The notes under the pieces were generated by a model. It was not told where the DNA came from. It did not search any database and saw only the letters and a list, made by a program, of their open reading frames with translations. Both the position numbers and the translations under genes were made by a program. From contig NZ_RAPN01000001.1 of assembly GCF_003610535.1 (NCBI RefSeq), positions 1,413,320 through 1,477,319 on the forward strand: a DNA stretch of 64,000 nt. Reading direction: 5' to 3'. Origin of the DNA: Mangrovibacterium diazotrophicum (lineage in GTDB: Bacteria; Bacteroidota; Bacteroidia; Bacteroidales; Prolixibacteraceae). Positions 35,682 to 44,989 of this stretch are shown here, one piece after another (position 1 is the stretch's first letter; each line of letters starts with the position of its first letter).

Positions 35682-36380
35682 CTATTCCCGACTAATCTTC
35701 CCCAGTCCTTCAATCGATTGATCCACTTCCGGATCACCCTGATAACTGATTTTTCCCATGCCCTGCATATCTGCCTTCAACAGCTTATTCACCTTTAACG
35801 ACGCGACTCCCAGACCTTCGATGCGCACCACTGCGGTATCCGTTTCCAATGCCGAAGCCTTCAAATAAGCGACCCCGAACAATTCAGAATCCAACCTGTT
35901 AGCCACCCCCTCGATATCGTAAACAACTCCCCCTTCACCTCTGAGGTGAATCGTTTCAGCTTTCAATTTTAAATTAATGTTAGCGCCACCTTCAACCCGA
36001 ATGTCCAAATCCTCCATATCGAGAAATCCATCGGAGTGAATGCTTGCACCGCCTTCAATTCGTACCCGGCTGAGATCGTTGAAGCCAATAACCAAATTGG
36101 GGCTGCTCATGCTAAACTTGTCGCGTGACAGCTCCAACCAACCGGTCACCGGGTCCGTTTTTACGTTAACACTTTCCAGTGTTTCGGGCAAGCCTCTCAT
36201 CTGCAGAAAAGGTTCATTACGTTGCTCTAGCAGAATGCTGAAGTTGCCCCTCACATAGATTTTGTCGAAACTTTCGACCGGGACTTCTCGCTGTTCCTCT
36301 TCTGCAACTTTAGAATAGTGGCAAGCCACGAAGGAATAGCAAACCAGTGAAATAATAATGATGTAAACAATACGTCGCAT
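35682..36380 (-). CDS. DUF2807 (head-GIN) lipoprotein
   Basis: 232 residues. Signal MRRIVYIIIISLVCYSFVAC with lipid Cys20. The mature part is a right-handed beta-helix-like repeat domain typical of DUF2807 (ESFDKIYVRGNFSILLEQ, LSRVRIEGGASIHSDGF, LDIRVEGGANINLKLKAE, IHLRGEGGVVYDIEG, DMQGMGKISYQGDPEV). Common on the Bacteroidetes surface; sometimes annotated as putative auto-transporter adhesin head. Role unknown. Monocistronic. Confidence 0.88.
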   Translation of the reverse strand: MRRIVYIIIISLVCYSFVACHYSKVAEEEQREVPVESFDKIYVRGNFSILLEQRNEPFLQMRGLPETLESVNVKTDPVTGWLELSRDKFSMSSPNLVIGFNDLSRVRIEGGASIHSDGFLDMEDLDIRVEGGANINLKLKAETIHLRGEGGVVYDIEGVANRLDSELFGVAYLKASALETDTAVVRIEGLGVASLKVNKLLKADMQGMGKISYQGDPEVDQSIEGLGKISRE

Positions 36381-36481
36381 AAGCTTATCAATTACACGTC
36401 AAATTTAAGCGAATGCAACGGCTGATTGTTCAGTCAATCGATGAATGAAGGAAATTAAAAGGTAAATGGCGGGATTCGGAA

Positions 36482-37060
36482 TCACGATTTTCTCGACATG
36501 TAGTCGCGAACAAGAATTTTGAAGTACAACAATGTGTATACAAGCACAACGAAAGCAATCCCCCAAATGGTCCAATCCACTGTTTTCATGTCGACCGGCA
36601 ATCCCGCGGTGATGTAACGCAGCACCATCACAAAAACAAGCAACAAAAACATAAGCAGAACCATCTGATGTCGTTTACGGCGCACGGTAAGCATGGCCAA
36701 AACTCCCCAAACCACTGCAATTCCGCCGTATGCTAAAGCCAGAGTTGGATAACCATCGGTGTAACTCAGAGCACCGGCAATCAAAGGAATCAAGGCTACG
36801 AAATACAGAATACGTTGCAGGCTCTTAATCAATTTCAGGGCATTTTCCGGCTTCGAGAGACGTGGGAAGAATGCAAATCCAGCTTTGGGGCTGTCGGCGG
36901 GCACCTCCGCCCATTCAAGTCCCCGCTCAAACGCCACCTCCCGGGCCGCATCAACAGCCGCTTCCTGGTAATCTTTGGGGTGCTGCAAAACTGCCAGCAA
37001 TTCTTCGTCTGAGTAGTTCTTATAGCGAGTTACCAATTCTTCTTTCTCTGGGAAATCCAT
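36482..37060 (-). CDS. Membrane protein of unknown function
   Basis: 192 residues. Soluble acidic N-terminus of about 75 residues (MDFPEKEELVTRYKNYSDEE, with KDYQEAAVDAAREVAFERGL) followed by four hydrophobic segments at about 85-105, 108-125, 130-150 and 163-183. The N-terminal motif sequence with D-E-E-L..L and Y...AV.AA..ELxxR resembles a short helical module found on other Bacteroidetes membrane proteins, but I cannot name it. Monocistronic, upstream of recN's terminator. Confidence 0.6.
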   Translation of the reverse strand: MDFPEKEELVTRYKNYSDEELLAVLQHPKDYQEAAVDAAREVAFERGLEWAEVPADSPKAGFAFFPRLSKPENALKLIKSLQRILYFVALIPLIAGALSYTDGYPTLALAYGGIAVVWGVLAMLTVRRKRHQMVLLMFLLLVFVMVLRYITAGLPVDMKTVDWTIWGIAFVVLVYTLLYFKILVRDYMSRKS

Positions 37061-37154
37061 AATCTTCGTTTTGTGGTAAAATTAACGGTTTCAACTGTAT
37101 TAACGGTGTGTTTGCTGATTTTGTTGAGCCTCCACAAGAAATCGGGAGCCTAAC

Positions 37155-37201
37155 AAAAACAAGAGCGGAGAAGATATTGATTCTTCACCGCTCTTGTTTT
37201 T
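37155..37201 (-). terminator. Terminator of the bamD-recN operon
   Basis: Perfect 14-bp arms AAAAACAAGAGCGG/CCGCTCTTGTTTTT (37155-37168 with 37188-37201), T run on both strands, 16 bp past the recN stop. Confidence 0.88.
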
Positions 37202-37216
37202 ATTCTGGTTGAAATC

Positions 37217-38869
37217 TTATTCCAATAACTCTCGCGCCGTTTTACGGGCTGTTTCCGAAGCGTTGGACCCGCTCAGCATTTGAGCCAGTTCGTCGATCCG
37301 TTCGTCAACTCCCAATTGGCGAATTGACGTGTAGGTGCGGTCTGCTTCATCGTATTTATACACCTTAAAGTGATGCTCTCCTTTACCGGCAATCTGCGGC
37401 AAGTGGGTAATATTGATAATTTGCACATTGGACGCCATTTGCTTCAGGATGACACCCATTTTCAACGCCACCTCTCCGGAAATTCCGGTGTCGATTTCAT
37501 CAAAAATAATTGTCGGTAGTGCCTTGCTGTCGGTAATCAAGGTTTTCAGAGCCAACATCACCCGCGAGATTTCACCACCCGAGGCTATTTTGGCGATGTC
37601 CTGCGGTTGCCCGTTTTTATTGGCGGAGAATGTAAAGCACAAATCGTCGGTTCCAGACGGGCCAGCCTGCGGCATGGTTTCAAAGCTCAACCGGAACACA
37701 GCATTGGGCATTCCCAGCTTTTGCAACACATCTTCCACCGATTCAGTAATCCGTCCTGCCACCGCCTGACGACGTTCGCTCAACTCTGCAGCCTTCGTGT
37801 TGACGTCTTCCTGAAGCGCTACCAGCTTTTGCTCTGCCGCTTCAATCTCGTCGTCAAACGACGCTATTTGATTTATCTTTTGATCGTAGTCTTCTTTCAG
37901 CGCCAACAACTCCTCCACTGAACCAACCCTGAATTTTTGCTGCAAATTATACAACAGATCCAGGCGTTCTGAAACCAATTGAATGCGATCCGGATCGTGC
38001 TCTGTACGCTCTGCAACATCAGAACAATCAGCCACCAGGTCTTTTAGTTCCAAATAGCACGACTCCAGCCGCTCAGCCACTTCTTTCGCTTTTGGCACAA
38101 CTCCGCCCAACTTGCTAAATTGGCTCACATTGTCTTTTAGCTTCACCAACAAGCCCAATTCCTCACCATCCAAATCTTCGGCAAATTGCCCGAAGGTCAT
38201 TTTAATATCCTCGGCATGCTCCAGTGTTGACTGCTCTGCTTCCAGATCCTGCTGCTCGTTTTCCTTCAGCTTGGCCTCATCCAGTTGCTGAAACTGGAAC
38301 TGGAAATAATCCAAATCCGCTTTCGCCTTTTCGGCTTCTTCCTGCAAATCCCGCAACACCTTTGCCTGTTTCTGGCTCGCCCTGAAACTTTTCGCGTATT
38401 CAACCAACAACGTTTTATTATCAGCAACCAGGTCTACCAAATTCAACTGAAACGACTGGTTTCCCAACTCCAGATTCTGGTGTTGCGAGTGGATGTCAAT
38501 CAAGCGCAATGCTAAATCCTGCATCACTTTCAGATTCACTGGCGTGTCGTTGATAAATGCGCGCGACTTACCGGCAGGGCTAATCTCGCGACGCAAAATT
38601 GTTTGGTCGTCGTAATCCAGCTCCTCTCGTTCAAAGAAGTCCTGAAGTCTGTAATCTTTTATATTGAAAATACTCTCTACAGTACATTTGCGCTCCTTGT
38701 CCTGCAACACGTTCAGGTCGGCACGCTGCCCCATCACCAGTCCCAAAGCGCCCAACACGATCGATTTACCGGCGCCGGTTTCACCTGTGATAATATTGAA
38801 GCCCTTGTAAAACTGAATATTCAGTTCGTCGATAAGAGCATAGTTAGAAATATGCAGTTCTAAAAGCAC
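37217..38869 (-). CDS. recN: DNA repair protein RecN
   Basis: SMC-like ATPase for double-strand-break repair. Seen: Walker A GETGAGKS at 29-36, a long coiled coil (about 160-370), ABC signature ASGGEISRVMLALK and Walker B IIFDEIDTGISG in the C-terminal half, then NITHLPQIAGKGEHHF. 550 residues, full length. GTG start 12 bp after the DUF4835 stop; last gene of the bamD-omega-coaBC-DUF4835-recN run, an order widely kept in Bacteroidetes. Confidence 0.96.
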   Translation of the reverse strand: MLLELHISNYALIDELNIQFYKGFNIITGETGAGKSIVLGALGLVMGQRADLNVLQDKERKCTVESIFNIKDYRLQDFFEREELDYDDQTILRREISPAGKSRAFINDTPVNLKVMQDLALRLIDIHSQHQNLELGNQSFQLNLVDLVADNKTLLVEYAKSFRASQKQAKVLRDLQEEAEKAKADLDYFQFQFQQLDEAKLKENEQQDLEAEQSTLEHAEDIKMTFGQFAEDLDGEELGLLVKLKDNVSQFSKLGGVVPKAKEVAERLESCYLELKDLVADCSDVAERTEHDPDRIQLVSERLDLLYNLQQKFRVGSVEELLALKEDYDQKINQIASFDDEIEAAEQKLVALQEDVNTKAAELSERRQAVAGRITESVEDVLQKLGMPNAVFRLSFETMPQAGPSGTDDLCFTFSANKNGQPQDIAKIASGGEISRVMLALKTLITDSKALPTIIFDEIDTGISGEVALKMGVILKQMASNVQIINITHLPQIAGKGEHHFKVYKYDEADRTYTSIRQLGVDERIDELAQMLSGSNASETARKTARELLE

Positions 38870-38881
38870 GGGGTGTTTATT

Positions 38882-39805
38882 TTATTCGTTATTTAAATTG
38901 AAGGTATTGTCCTCCTTAATCTTCTCATACTTCGTTCCGTTCGAAGGATCAATCTCATTCAGGATGGCCAGCACACGGTTCTTTTCATCCGGATAAGAAC
39001 CGGAGAAAATATTCACCAACTCATCCGCTTTGGCATCAAAGAAAATCGGAAAAATATAAAGGTTTGGCCGATTGCGGAACAAACGTTGCAGCAAGCGCAA
39101 TGACTCCGCAATTTCACTTCTTCCTTCTTCCAACCGATCGCCCATTTTGTCCAGGCCGAGGCGGTGATAGCGGTAAATACACTGACGGAAACCGGAATAA
39201 GAACGATTCAGTATATTCTCGATCAACCAGTAACGGTTGCGCTCACTTTCATAAGCTTTCCAGCCCTCGTAAATGCTGTTTTGCGAATTATTCACAATTT
39301 GCTGAGCCTTCTGAAAATACTCAGTGCCACCTTCCGGCGCAAACGAGTCGTAATCCATACCCAAAATAATGTAGGCATAGTATGCCATCAAACTGGTCAG
39401 GTTGTCACTGTTCGATGTTTCGTTGAATTCCATGGGTTGAAACTCGACATAGCGAACGTGAAAATCCTTATCCTTAATATTCAGTAGTGTCGTTTCGTAG
39501 GAAGCACCATAGACTGGCCGGCGCAACTGCACAGTCATCGAACCTTTAAACTCGTCCGACGAAACTTGCTCGTCCAGTTGAATGAAGATGTTGCATTCGA
39601 TCCGCTCATCAATGTCATAAACATGATCCGTCCATTTGCGGTTGTTCATGAACTCGTACAAATCAGCCTGCATTGTTCTGAAAACATTGCGGTTTGCGCC
39701 CTGAATTTTGGACGACGAAATGCTGATATTGCAGCGCAGTTCCTGGGCCGAAACATCAGAAATACCGATTAAAAACACAACAAGCAGACAACTCAAATTC
39801 TTCAT
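38882..39805 (-). CDS. Exported DUF4835 protein
   Basis: 307 residues. Signal peptide MKNLSCLLVVFLIGISDVSAQ. Body typical of DUF4835 (ELRCNISISSSKIQG at the mature start, RKWTDHVYDIDERIECN, GMDYDSFAPEGGTEYFQKAQ, NPLY-like YIFPIFFDAKADELVN). The family is nearly confined to Bacteroidetes and lies between coaBC and recN; its function is unknown. The 59-bp gap to coaBC is compatible with one operon. Confidence 0.88.
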   Translation of the reverse strand: MKNLSCLLVVFLIGISDVSAQELRCNISISSSKIQGANRNVFRTMQADLYEFMNNRKWTDHVYDIDERIECNIFIQLDEQVSSDEFKGSMTVQLRRPVYGASYETTLLNIKDKDFHVRYVEFQPMEFNETSNSDNLTSLMAYYAYIILGMDYDSFAPEGGTEYFQKAQQIVNNSQNSIYEGWKAYESERNRYWLIENILNRSYSGFRQCIYRYHRLGLDKMGDRLEEGRSEIAESLRLLQRLFRNRPNLYIFPIFFDAKADELVNIFSGSYPDEKNRVLAILNEIDPSNGTKYEKIKEDNTFNLNNE

Positions 39806-39864
39806 AGCAGAATATTAAGGCGATGAAGTAAAATTAAAATAAAAACCGGAAGTCGTAAAGCTTT

Positions 39865-41064
39865 TTACAAGCTGGCTGTAATTTGCGCTACAATGTCACG
39901 AGCCACTTCCGTCTTCATCTTTAACTGAAAATCAACGGCTTTATTGTCTTTTGTGAGGATGGTAATTTTGTTGGTGTCCACGCCAAAACCAGCTCCTTTA
40001 TCCTGAAGCGAATTCAACACGATAAAGTCCAGATTTTTGCGTTTCATTTTATCCAGCGCGTTCGACTTTTCATCCTGGGTTTCCAAAGCGAAACCAACAA
40101 GCAACTGGTTTTCAGTCTTCAGTTTTCCAAGGCAGGCAGCAATATCGTCGTTTGCTTCCAACTCAATGGTCATGTCGGCGGCCGTACGTTTTATTTTCTG
40201 ATCGGCTGGATATTTGGGTCGGTAATCGGCCACGGCAGCGCACATCACGGCGCCGTCAACTTCAGAAAAAACATCCAATGCAGCCTGCTTCATTTCTTCG
40301 GCTGACACCACATCAACACGCTTGATATTCGGATGATAACACTTCAAGCTAACCGGTCCGCTAACCAAGGTTACTTTTGCGCCTTGTTCGGCCAATTCTT
40401 CGGCCAAAGCAAAACCCATTTTGCCTGAAGAGTAGTTACCGATAAACCGAACCGGGTCGATTTTCTCGTGCGTAGGCCCGGCAGTCACCAGGAAATGTTT
40501 ATTCAGAAGTTTTTTTTTTCCGTTGAAGAAAGTGACAACTTCTTCAACGATCTGTTCGGGCTCCTGCATCCTCCCCTTTCCGTGAAGGCCACTGGCAAGC
40601 TCACCTTCCCCGGGTTCGAGAATAATGTTACCGAACGATTGCAGTTTTTCGAGGTTCTGCAAAGTCGAAGGATGTTGAAACATATCCAGGTCCATAGCAG
40701 GAGCAATCATTACCGGGCACTTGGCCGACATGTAGGTTGTTACCAACAAGTTGTCGGCAATACCAGTCACCATTTTGCCCATGGTTGCTGCCGTTACCGG
40801 TGCAATGAGCATCAAATCGGCCCACTGTCCCATATCGACATGCGAATGCCAGGTACCGTCGTTTGCAGCGAAAAATTCCGATGCAACAGGTCTGGTCGAC
40901 AAGGCACTCATCGTAACCGGGGTAATAAATTCTTTGGCTGCAGGTGTCATCACAACCTGCACCTCTGCTCCTTCTTTCACTAGTAACCTTAAAAGATAAG
41001 CTGCCTTGTAGGCAGCTATACTTCCGGTCACACCTAAAATGATATGTTTTCCTTCAAGCCTCAT
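39865..41064 (-). CDS. coaBC: Bifunctional phosphopantothenoylcysteine decarboxylase/synthetase
   Basis: Coenzyme A synthesis: couples phosphopantothenate to cysteine and decarboxylates the product. Seen: flavin-binding CoaC domain (MRLEGKHIILGVTGSIAAYK; catalytic-type His in GTWHSHVDMGQWAD; LLIAP-like LMLIAPVTAATMGKM; substrate Cys-flap region CPVMIAPAMD) to about residue 180, then CoaB (VTAGPTHEKIDPVRFIGNYS, SGKMGFALAEELAEQGA, NKNLDFIVLN-like RKNLDFIVLNSLQDKG). 399 residues. 18 bp after the omega gene. Confidence 0.95.
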   Translation of the reverse strand: MRLEGKHIILGVTGSIAAYKAAYLLRLLVKEGAEVQVVMTPAAKEFITPVTMSALSTRPVASEFFAANDGTWHSHVDMGQWADLMLIAPVTAATMGKMVTGIADNLLVTTYMSAKCPVMIAPAMDLDMFQHPSTLQNLEKLQSFGNIILEPGEGELASGLHGKGRMQEPEQIVEEVVTFFNGKKKLLNKHFLVTAGPTHEKIDPVRFIGNYSSGKMGFALAEELAEQGAKVTLVSGPVSLKCYHPNIKRVDVVSAEEMKQAALDVFSEVDGAVMCAAVADYRPKYPADQKIKRTAADMTIELEANDDIAACLGKLKTENQLLVGFALETQDEKSNALDKMKRKNLDFIVLNSLQDKGAGFGVDTNKITILTKDNKAVDFQLKMKTEVARDIVAQITASL

Positions 41065-41082
41065 AAAGGCTGTGTATTTTAA

Positions 41083-41418
41083 TTATAATCCTTTGCGGTT
41101 TTCTTTGGCAGGATTACGGTGATAAATTTGTTTTTGTTTGTATTCTTCGCAAGCTATCAAAGTTGGCTTAGGCAAGCGCTCGTAGTACTTTGAAATTTCA
41201 ATTTGCTCACGGTTTTCAAATACCTCTTCCAAATTATCAGAGTACGATGCAAACTCTTGCAACTTTTGGCTCAGCTCTTCTTTCATTTCAGAAGAAATCT
41301 GATTCGCGCGTTTTGCAAGAATCATAACAGTTTCATAAACGTTTCCGGTTTGAGCTTCCAATTCTGTCAAGTCTCTTGGAACGGTCGTACCTTCAGCTTT
41401 GATTTTTTTGAAATCCAT
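41083..41418 (-). CDS. rpoZ: RNA polymerase omega-type subunit (Rpb6 family)
   Basis: 111 residues. MDFKKIKAEGTTVPRDLTEL, then the omega/Rpb6 helix pattern GNVYETVMILAKRANQI and a Bacteroidetes-specific C-terminal extension (YYERLPKPTLIACEEYKQKQ). Stabilises the beta-prime subunit. Found between bamD and coaBC as in most Bacteroidetes. The 8-bp gap to bamD implies co-transcription. The gene symbol follows the functional equivalence; the sequence is far from E. coli omega. Confidence 0.85.
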   Translation of the reverse strand: MDFKKIKAEGTTVPRDLTELEAQTGNVYETVMILAKRANQISSEMKEELSQKLQEFASYSDNLEEVFENREQIEISKYYERLPKPTLIACEEYKQKQIYHRNPAKENRKGL

Positions 41419-41426
41419 ATTCTAAT

Positions 41427-42230
41427 TTAATTAATATCCTCGTTGTAATGTAACTCTTCAGCCAAGGTTTCATAGAACTTTTCGGCTTCCTTCCGGTACT
41501 TACTGCCCGGGTATTCGTCGACAAAGGTAAAATATTCATCTAAAGCATCACTCAAACGAAGCTCTTTTTTATCTTCTACCGATCTGATTGCCAGATAATA
41601 TTTTGCACGAAGCAGCATAAACATCAGGTCTTCCCGGTATTTTGTATCCGGAAAATCCTTCAATGAGTTAGTCAAAGCCACTGTTGCAGCTTTGTAGTTT
41701 TCCAGGTCATAATACAATTTACCAGTCAGGTATGACTTGTAAACCAACTTATCACGCATCTCAATAATCAAACGGTTGGCCTCTTCAACTTTATCGCTGT
41801 TCGGGTAAAGGTTGATGAAAAGCTGCAACGCGTCAATCGCTTTTTGAGTTACCTGCTGATCCAAACGTGGTTTCGGCGATTCTTCGTAAAAACAATATCC
41901 AATCAGATACTGAGCTTCTTCACCGTATTTACTTCTCGGAAATTCGTTGATCAATGTGCGGAACCAGTGTCCTGCCATCATGTAATCACCCATTCCGAAA
42001 TAACTTTTCGCATAGTAATAATAAATTTCATCAGCCTTGCTGGTACCACGATAGATGTTTACCAGTTCCTTCAACAAGGTTGATGAACGTACGTACTCAC
42101 CATCTTCATAATACTCGAGTGCTTTCTTGTATTTGAACTCATAGTCAGTACTTTTCACGATTTTATTGAAATCGCTGCATGCCGTTGTTAACAGAATTAA
42201 CAACAGCCCAATAGGTCCGTATTTCCTCAT
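41427..42230 (-). CDS. bamD: Outer-membrane assembly lipoprotein BamD
   Basis: Lipoprotein of the BAM complex that inserts beta-barrel proteins. Seen: start at the ATG 42230 (MRKYGPIGLLLILLTTACSD, lipid Cys18; the ORF opens at 42242); five TPR-like helical repeats typical of BamD/YfiO (YEFKYKKALEYYEDGEYVRS, SYFGMGDYMMAGHWFRTLIN, QKAIDALQLFINLYPNS by pattern). 267 residues. First gene of the operon to recN. A TATCTTTG at 42248-42255 on the minus strand is the likely -7 element, just in front of the start. Confidence 0.92.
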   Translation of the reverse strand: MRKYGPIGLLLILLTTACSDFNKIVKSTDYEFKYKKALEYYEDGEYVRSSTLLKELVNIYRGTSKADEIYYYYAKSYFGMGDYMMAGHWFRTLINEFPRSKYGEEAQYLIGYCFYEESPKPRLDQQVTQKAIDALQLFINLYPNSDKVEEANRLIIEMRDKLVYKSYLTGKLYYDLENYKAATVALTNSLKDFPDTKYREDLMFMLLRAKYYLAIRSVEDKKELRLSDALDEYFTFVDEYPGSKYRKEAEKFYETLAEELHYNEDIN

Positions 42231-42247
42231 ACTTTTTAGCATGGCTG

Positions 42248-42255
42248 CAAAGATA
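42248..42255 (-). promoter_or_regulatory. -7 element of the bamD operon
   Basis: TATCTTTG on the minus strand, 18 bp from the bamD ATG. No clear TTTG at 19-21 nt upstream. Confidence 0.45.
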
Positions 42256-42331
42256 CATTTTTATTCATAACTGAGTTGTAAATTAAATAAGAAAAGTCGT
42301 TGATTCGAAAGCTTTAGTATATTTTAACAGA

Positions 42332-42362
42332 TTTGGAGAGTGTTCAAAAAAAGCTACATTTG
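42332..42362 (+). promoter_or_regulatory. Promoter of the alpha-oxoamine synthase gene
   Basis: TTTG (42332-42335), 19 nt, TACATTTG (42355-42362): a perfect match to the Bacteroidetes primary-sigma consensus. The GTG start is 28 nt further on. Confidence 0.75.
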
Positions 42363-42389
42363 TAGCCACTAATTTTAAAGCATTCAGAA

Positions 42390-43640
42390 GTGGATATTTT
42401 TGATAAAATTAAAGCCAATCAAGGAGAAATCGGTAAGTATATGAAGCAGGCACACGGTTACTTCGCTTTCCCAAAACTGGAAGGTGAAATCGGGCCTCGC
42501 ATGAGATTCCAGGGCAAAGAAGTCTTGAACTGGAGTTTGAACAACTATATCGGCTTGGCCAACCATCCTGAAGTCCGTGAAGCTGACGCTAAAGCAGCAG
42601 CTGACTGGGGGCTTGCCTATCCGATGGGTGCTCGTATGATGTCGGGACAAACCAACCAGCACGAACAATTAGAACGCGACTTGGCTGCCTTTGTCGGCAA
42701 AGAAGATGCCTTCCTGTTAAACTTCGGTTACCAGGGAATGGTGTCAATCATCGACGCGCTCTGTGGACGTAATGACGTGATTGTTTACGACAGTGAAGCT
42801 CACGCTTGTATTTTGGACGGTGTTCGTTTGCACATGGGTAAACGTTTCGTCTTCCAACACAACGATATGGACGGACTGCGCAAACAATTGGAACGCGCTA
42901 CTAAATTGGCCGCAAAACAAGGCGGTGGTATTTTAGTGATCACTGAAGGTGTATTCGGTATGTCAGGCGACATGGGTAAACTGGACGAAATCGCAGCTAT
43001 GAAAGACGAATTTGAATTCCGTCTGTTGGTTGACGATGCGCACGGTTTCGGAACCATGGGTGCTACAGGTGCCGGTTCAGCAGAACACTTCGGCGTGATG
43101 GACAAAGTAGACGTCCTGTTCAACACATTCGCAAAATCAATGGCGCTGATCGGTGCTTTTGTGGCTTGCGAACGCGACATTTGCAACTACCTGCGTTACA
43201 ACATGCGTTCACAAACTTTCGCCAAATCGTTGCCAATGCCATTGGTTATTGGTGCAATGAAGCGTTTGGAGTTGTTGAAAAATACGCCTGCATTGCGTGA
43301 GCAATTGTGGACTGTTGTAAATGCACTGCAAGGTGGTTTGAAAGAAGCCGGTTTCGATATTGGCCGCACAAACACCCCTGTAACTCCGGTTTACATGAAA
43401 GGTGGCGTTGTTGAAGCAACCAACGTTGTTGTCGACCTGCGCGAAAATCACGGTTTATTCTGCTCAGTGGTGGTTTACCCGGTAATCCCGAAAGGTGAAA
43501 TCATCCTGCGTTTGATCCCAACAGCTATGCACACTGTCGAGGATGTTGCCTACACAATCGAAGCGTTCAAAACCATTCGCGAAAAACTGGCTAACGGTGA
43601 ATACCGTGGCGAAGCGATTCAGCAAATGGGTGCTCTGTAA
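42390..43640 (+). CDS. Alpha-oxoamine synthase family, PLP-dependent acyltransferase
   Basis: Fold-type I PLP enzyme that condenses an amino acid with an acyl-CoA (family: serine palmitoyltransferase, glycine C-acetyltransferase, AONS, ALAS). Seen: 416 residues, GTG start; NNYIGLANHP and GARMMSGQTNQHEQLE, SEAHACILDG, VDDAHGFGTMG (Asp215, His218), and FNTFAKSMALIGAF with Lys249 as the Schiff-base lysine. In Bacteroidetes such proteins make sphingolipid or sulfonolipid bases; amino-acid choice cannot be read here, so I leave the name open. Strong promoter and terminator, single gene, divergent from bamD. Confidence 0.85.
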   Translation: MDIFDKIKANQGEIGKYMKQAHGYFAFPKLEGEIGPRMRFQGKEVLNWSLNNYIGLANHPEVREADAKAAADWGLAYPMGARMMSGQTNQHEQLERDLAAFVGKEDAFLLNFGYQGMVSIIDALCGRNDVIVYDSEAHACILDGVRLHMGKRFVFQHNDMDGLRKQLERATKLAAKQGGGILVITEGVFGMSGDMGKLDEIAAMKDEFEFRLLVDDAHGFGTMGATGAGSAEHFGVMDKVDVLFNTFAKSMALIGAFVACERDICNYLRYNMRSQTFAKSLPMPLVIGAMKRLELLKNTPALREQLWTVVNALQGGLKEAGFDIGRTNTPVTPVYMKGGVVEATNVVVDLRENHGLFCSVVVYPVIPKGEIILRLIPTAMHTVEDVAYTIEAFKTIREKLANGEYRGEAIQQMGAL

Positions 43641-43665
43641 TTCGAAACAGAATTATTACCTCATA

Positions 43666-43700
43666 AAAAAAGCATCTGCCATTTGGCAGATGCTTTTTTG
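43666..43700. terminator. Bidirectional terminator between AOS gene and trxB
   Basis: Perfect 11-bp stem AGCATCTGCCA/TGGCAGATGCT (43672-43682 with 43685-43695), 2-nt loop, A run before and T run after, so it serves both convergent genes. Confidence 0.92.
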
Positions 43701-43717
43701 TTTGTGCTCTGTCGAGC

Positions 43718-44713
43718 TTATGCATTTTTTTCCGACAAATAGCGTTCTGCATCAATAGCAGCCATACAACCAGAACCAGCAGCAGTCACCGCCTGGCGAT
43801 AGTGCGGATCCTGAACATCACCACAGGCAAATACACCAGCCACGTTGGTTTTTGAAGTACCCGGATTGGTTTTGATATAACCAACCTCATCTGTATCGAT
43901 ATATTCAGCCACAAAATCAGAGTTTGGTTTATGTCCGATTGCCAGGAAGAATCCGTCAATTTTAATCGTTACTTCCTCTTCATCTGCTTCACCTTTGTTT
44001 TTCCACAGTGTAGCACCTTCAACAACGCCGTTACCAGTTAAACCTTTTGTCTGGTGTTTCCAAAGGATCTCAACATTTGGCGTTTTCGCCACGCGATCAG
44101 CCATTACTTTCGAAGCACGCAACTCATCGCGACGAACGATCAAATATACTTTGTTACAAAGACCTGCCAGGTACATTGCCTCTTCAGCAGCAGTGTCGCC
44201 ACCTCCAACTACCGCAACATCTTTTCCGCGATAGAAGAAACCGTCGCAGGTTGCACAAGCCGAAACACCACCACCGGCATATTTTTGTTCGTCTTCAAGT
44301 CCAAGATACTTCGCTGTAGCTCCGGTAGCCAAAATCACCGTTTCCGCCTCAATCAATTTTTTACCGTCAATCCATACTTTATGGATCTCACCCGAAAAAT
44401 CAACTTTTGTTGCCAAACCGAAACGAATGTCTGTTCCAAATCGAGCTGCCTGACTTTTCAAATCTTCCATCATTTCCGGCCCAGTGATACCGTTCGGATA
44501 GCCCGGGAAGTTTTCAACTTCAGTGGTTGTAGTTAATTGTCCTCCCGGCTGCAGACCTTCATACATTACCGGGCTCAAATTAGCACGTGCTGCATATATC
44601 GCAGCAGTATAGCCTGCTGGTCCTGAACCAACGATTAAACACTTCACCTTTTCCGCATCCCCTTCCGGAGTATTCGATTTCTCGCTGCCGCTAAGATCTA
44701 ATGATTTGAACAT
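43718..44713 (-). CDS. trxB: Thioredoxin reductase
   Basis: FAD/NADPH enzyme that reduces thioredoxin. Seen: start ATG at 44713 (the frame opens at 44755); FAD motif VGSGPAGYTAAIYAARA at about 28-44, GGQLTTTTEVENFPGYP, redox motif CATC at 153-156, NADPH motif VVGGGDTAAEEA, and a C-terminal VFACGDVQDPHYRQAVTAAGSG. 331 residues. The N-terminal 22 residues (SLDLSGSEKSNTPEGD) are a short polar extension before the usual start of the family. Electrons go to thioredoxin and from there to Bcp and others. Confidence 0.96.
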   Translation of the reverse strand: MFKSLDLSGSEKSNTPEGDAEKVKCLIVGSGPAGYTAAIYAARANLSPVMYEGLQPGGQLTTTTEVENFPGYPNGITGPEMMEDLKSQAARFGTDIRFGLATKVDFSGEIHKVWIDGKKLIEAETVILATGATAKYLGLEDEQKYAGGGVSACATCDGFFYRGKDVAVVGGGDTAAEEAMYLAGLCNKVYLIVRRDELRASKVMADRVAKTPNVEILWKHQTKGLTGNGVVEGATLWKNKGEADEEEVTIKIDGFFLAIGHKPNSDFVAEYIDTDEVGYIKTNPGTSKTNVAGVFACGDVQDPHYRQAVTAAGSGCMAAIDAERYLSEKNA

Positions 44714-44739
44714 GACTTGTATATTTTTATTTTCTGATG

Positions 44740-44770
44740 CAAAAATACACTTCAATTAGCTATTTACAAT
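44740..44770 (-). promoter_or_regulatory. trxB promoter
   Basis: Minus strand: ATTG (44767-44770), 19 nt, TATTTTTG (44740-44747). The -33 box has three of four consensus bases; -7 is perfect. Confidence 0.6.
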
Positions 44771-44848
44771 ATCGAGTTATTCAATAATACTAACATGTCC
44801 ATAGATTTTGGTTATCAAAAAATGAAGCCATCTATTTTTGTTTTTTAT

Positions 44849-44879
44849 TTTGAAGTCATGTTCGGAATGTTTATTTTCG
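44849..44879 (+). promoter_or_regulatory. tRNA-Pro promoter
   Basis: TTTG (44849-44852), 19 nt, TATTTTCG (44872-44879, one change from TAnnTTTG), 12 bp before the tRNA. Confidence 0.6.
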
Positions 44880-44891
44880 CAGCACTTTAAT

Positions 44892-44965
44892 CGGGATGTA
44901 GCGCAGCCTGGTAGCGCACTCGTCTGGGGGGCGAGGGGTCGCAAGTTCAAATCTTGTCATCCCGA
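44892..44965 (+). tRNA. tRNA-Pro (GGG anticodon)
   Basis: 74-nt cloverleaf: acceptor CGGGATG/CATCCCG (44892-44898 with 44958-44964), discriminator A44965, D arm with AGCGCAGCCTGGTAGCGC, anticodon stem CTCGT/GCGAG with loop CTGGGGG giving GGG, and T-loop GTTCAAATC. CCA is not encoded. It is followed by a terminator and the integrase gene, so it is the likely attachment site of the element to the right. Confidence 0.95.
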
Positions 44966-44989
44966 CAGATTGAAAGATCAAAAAACACT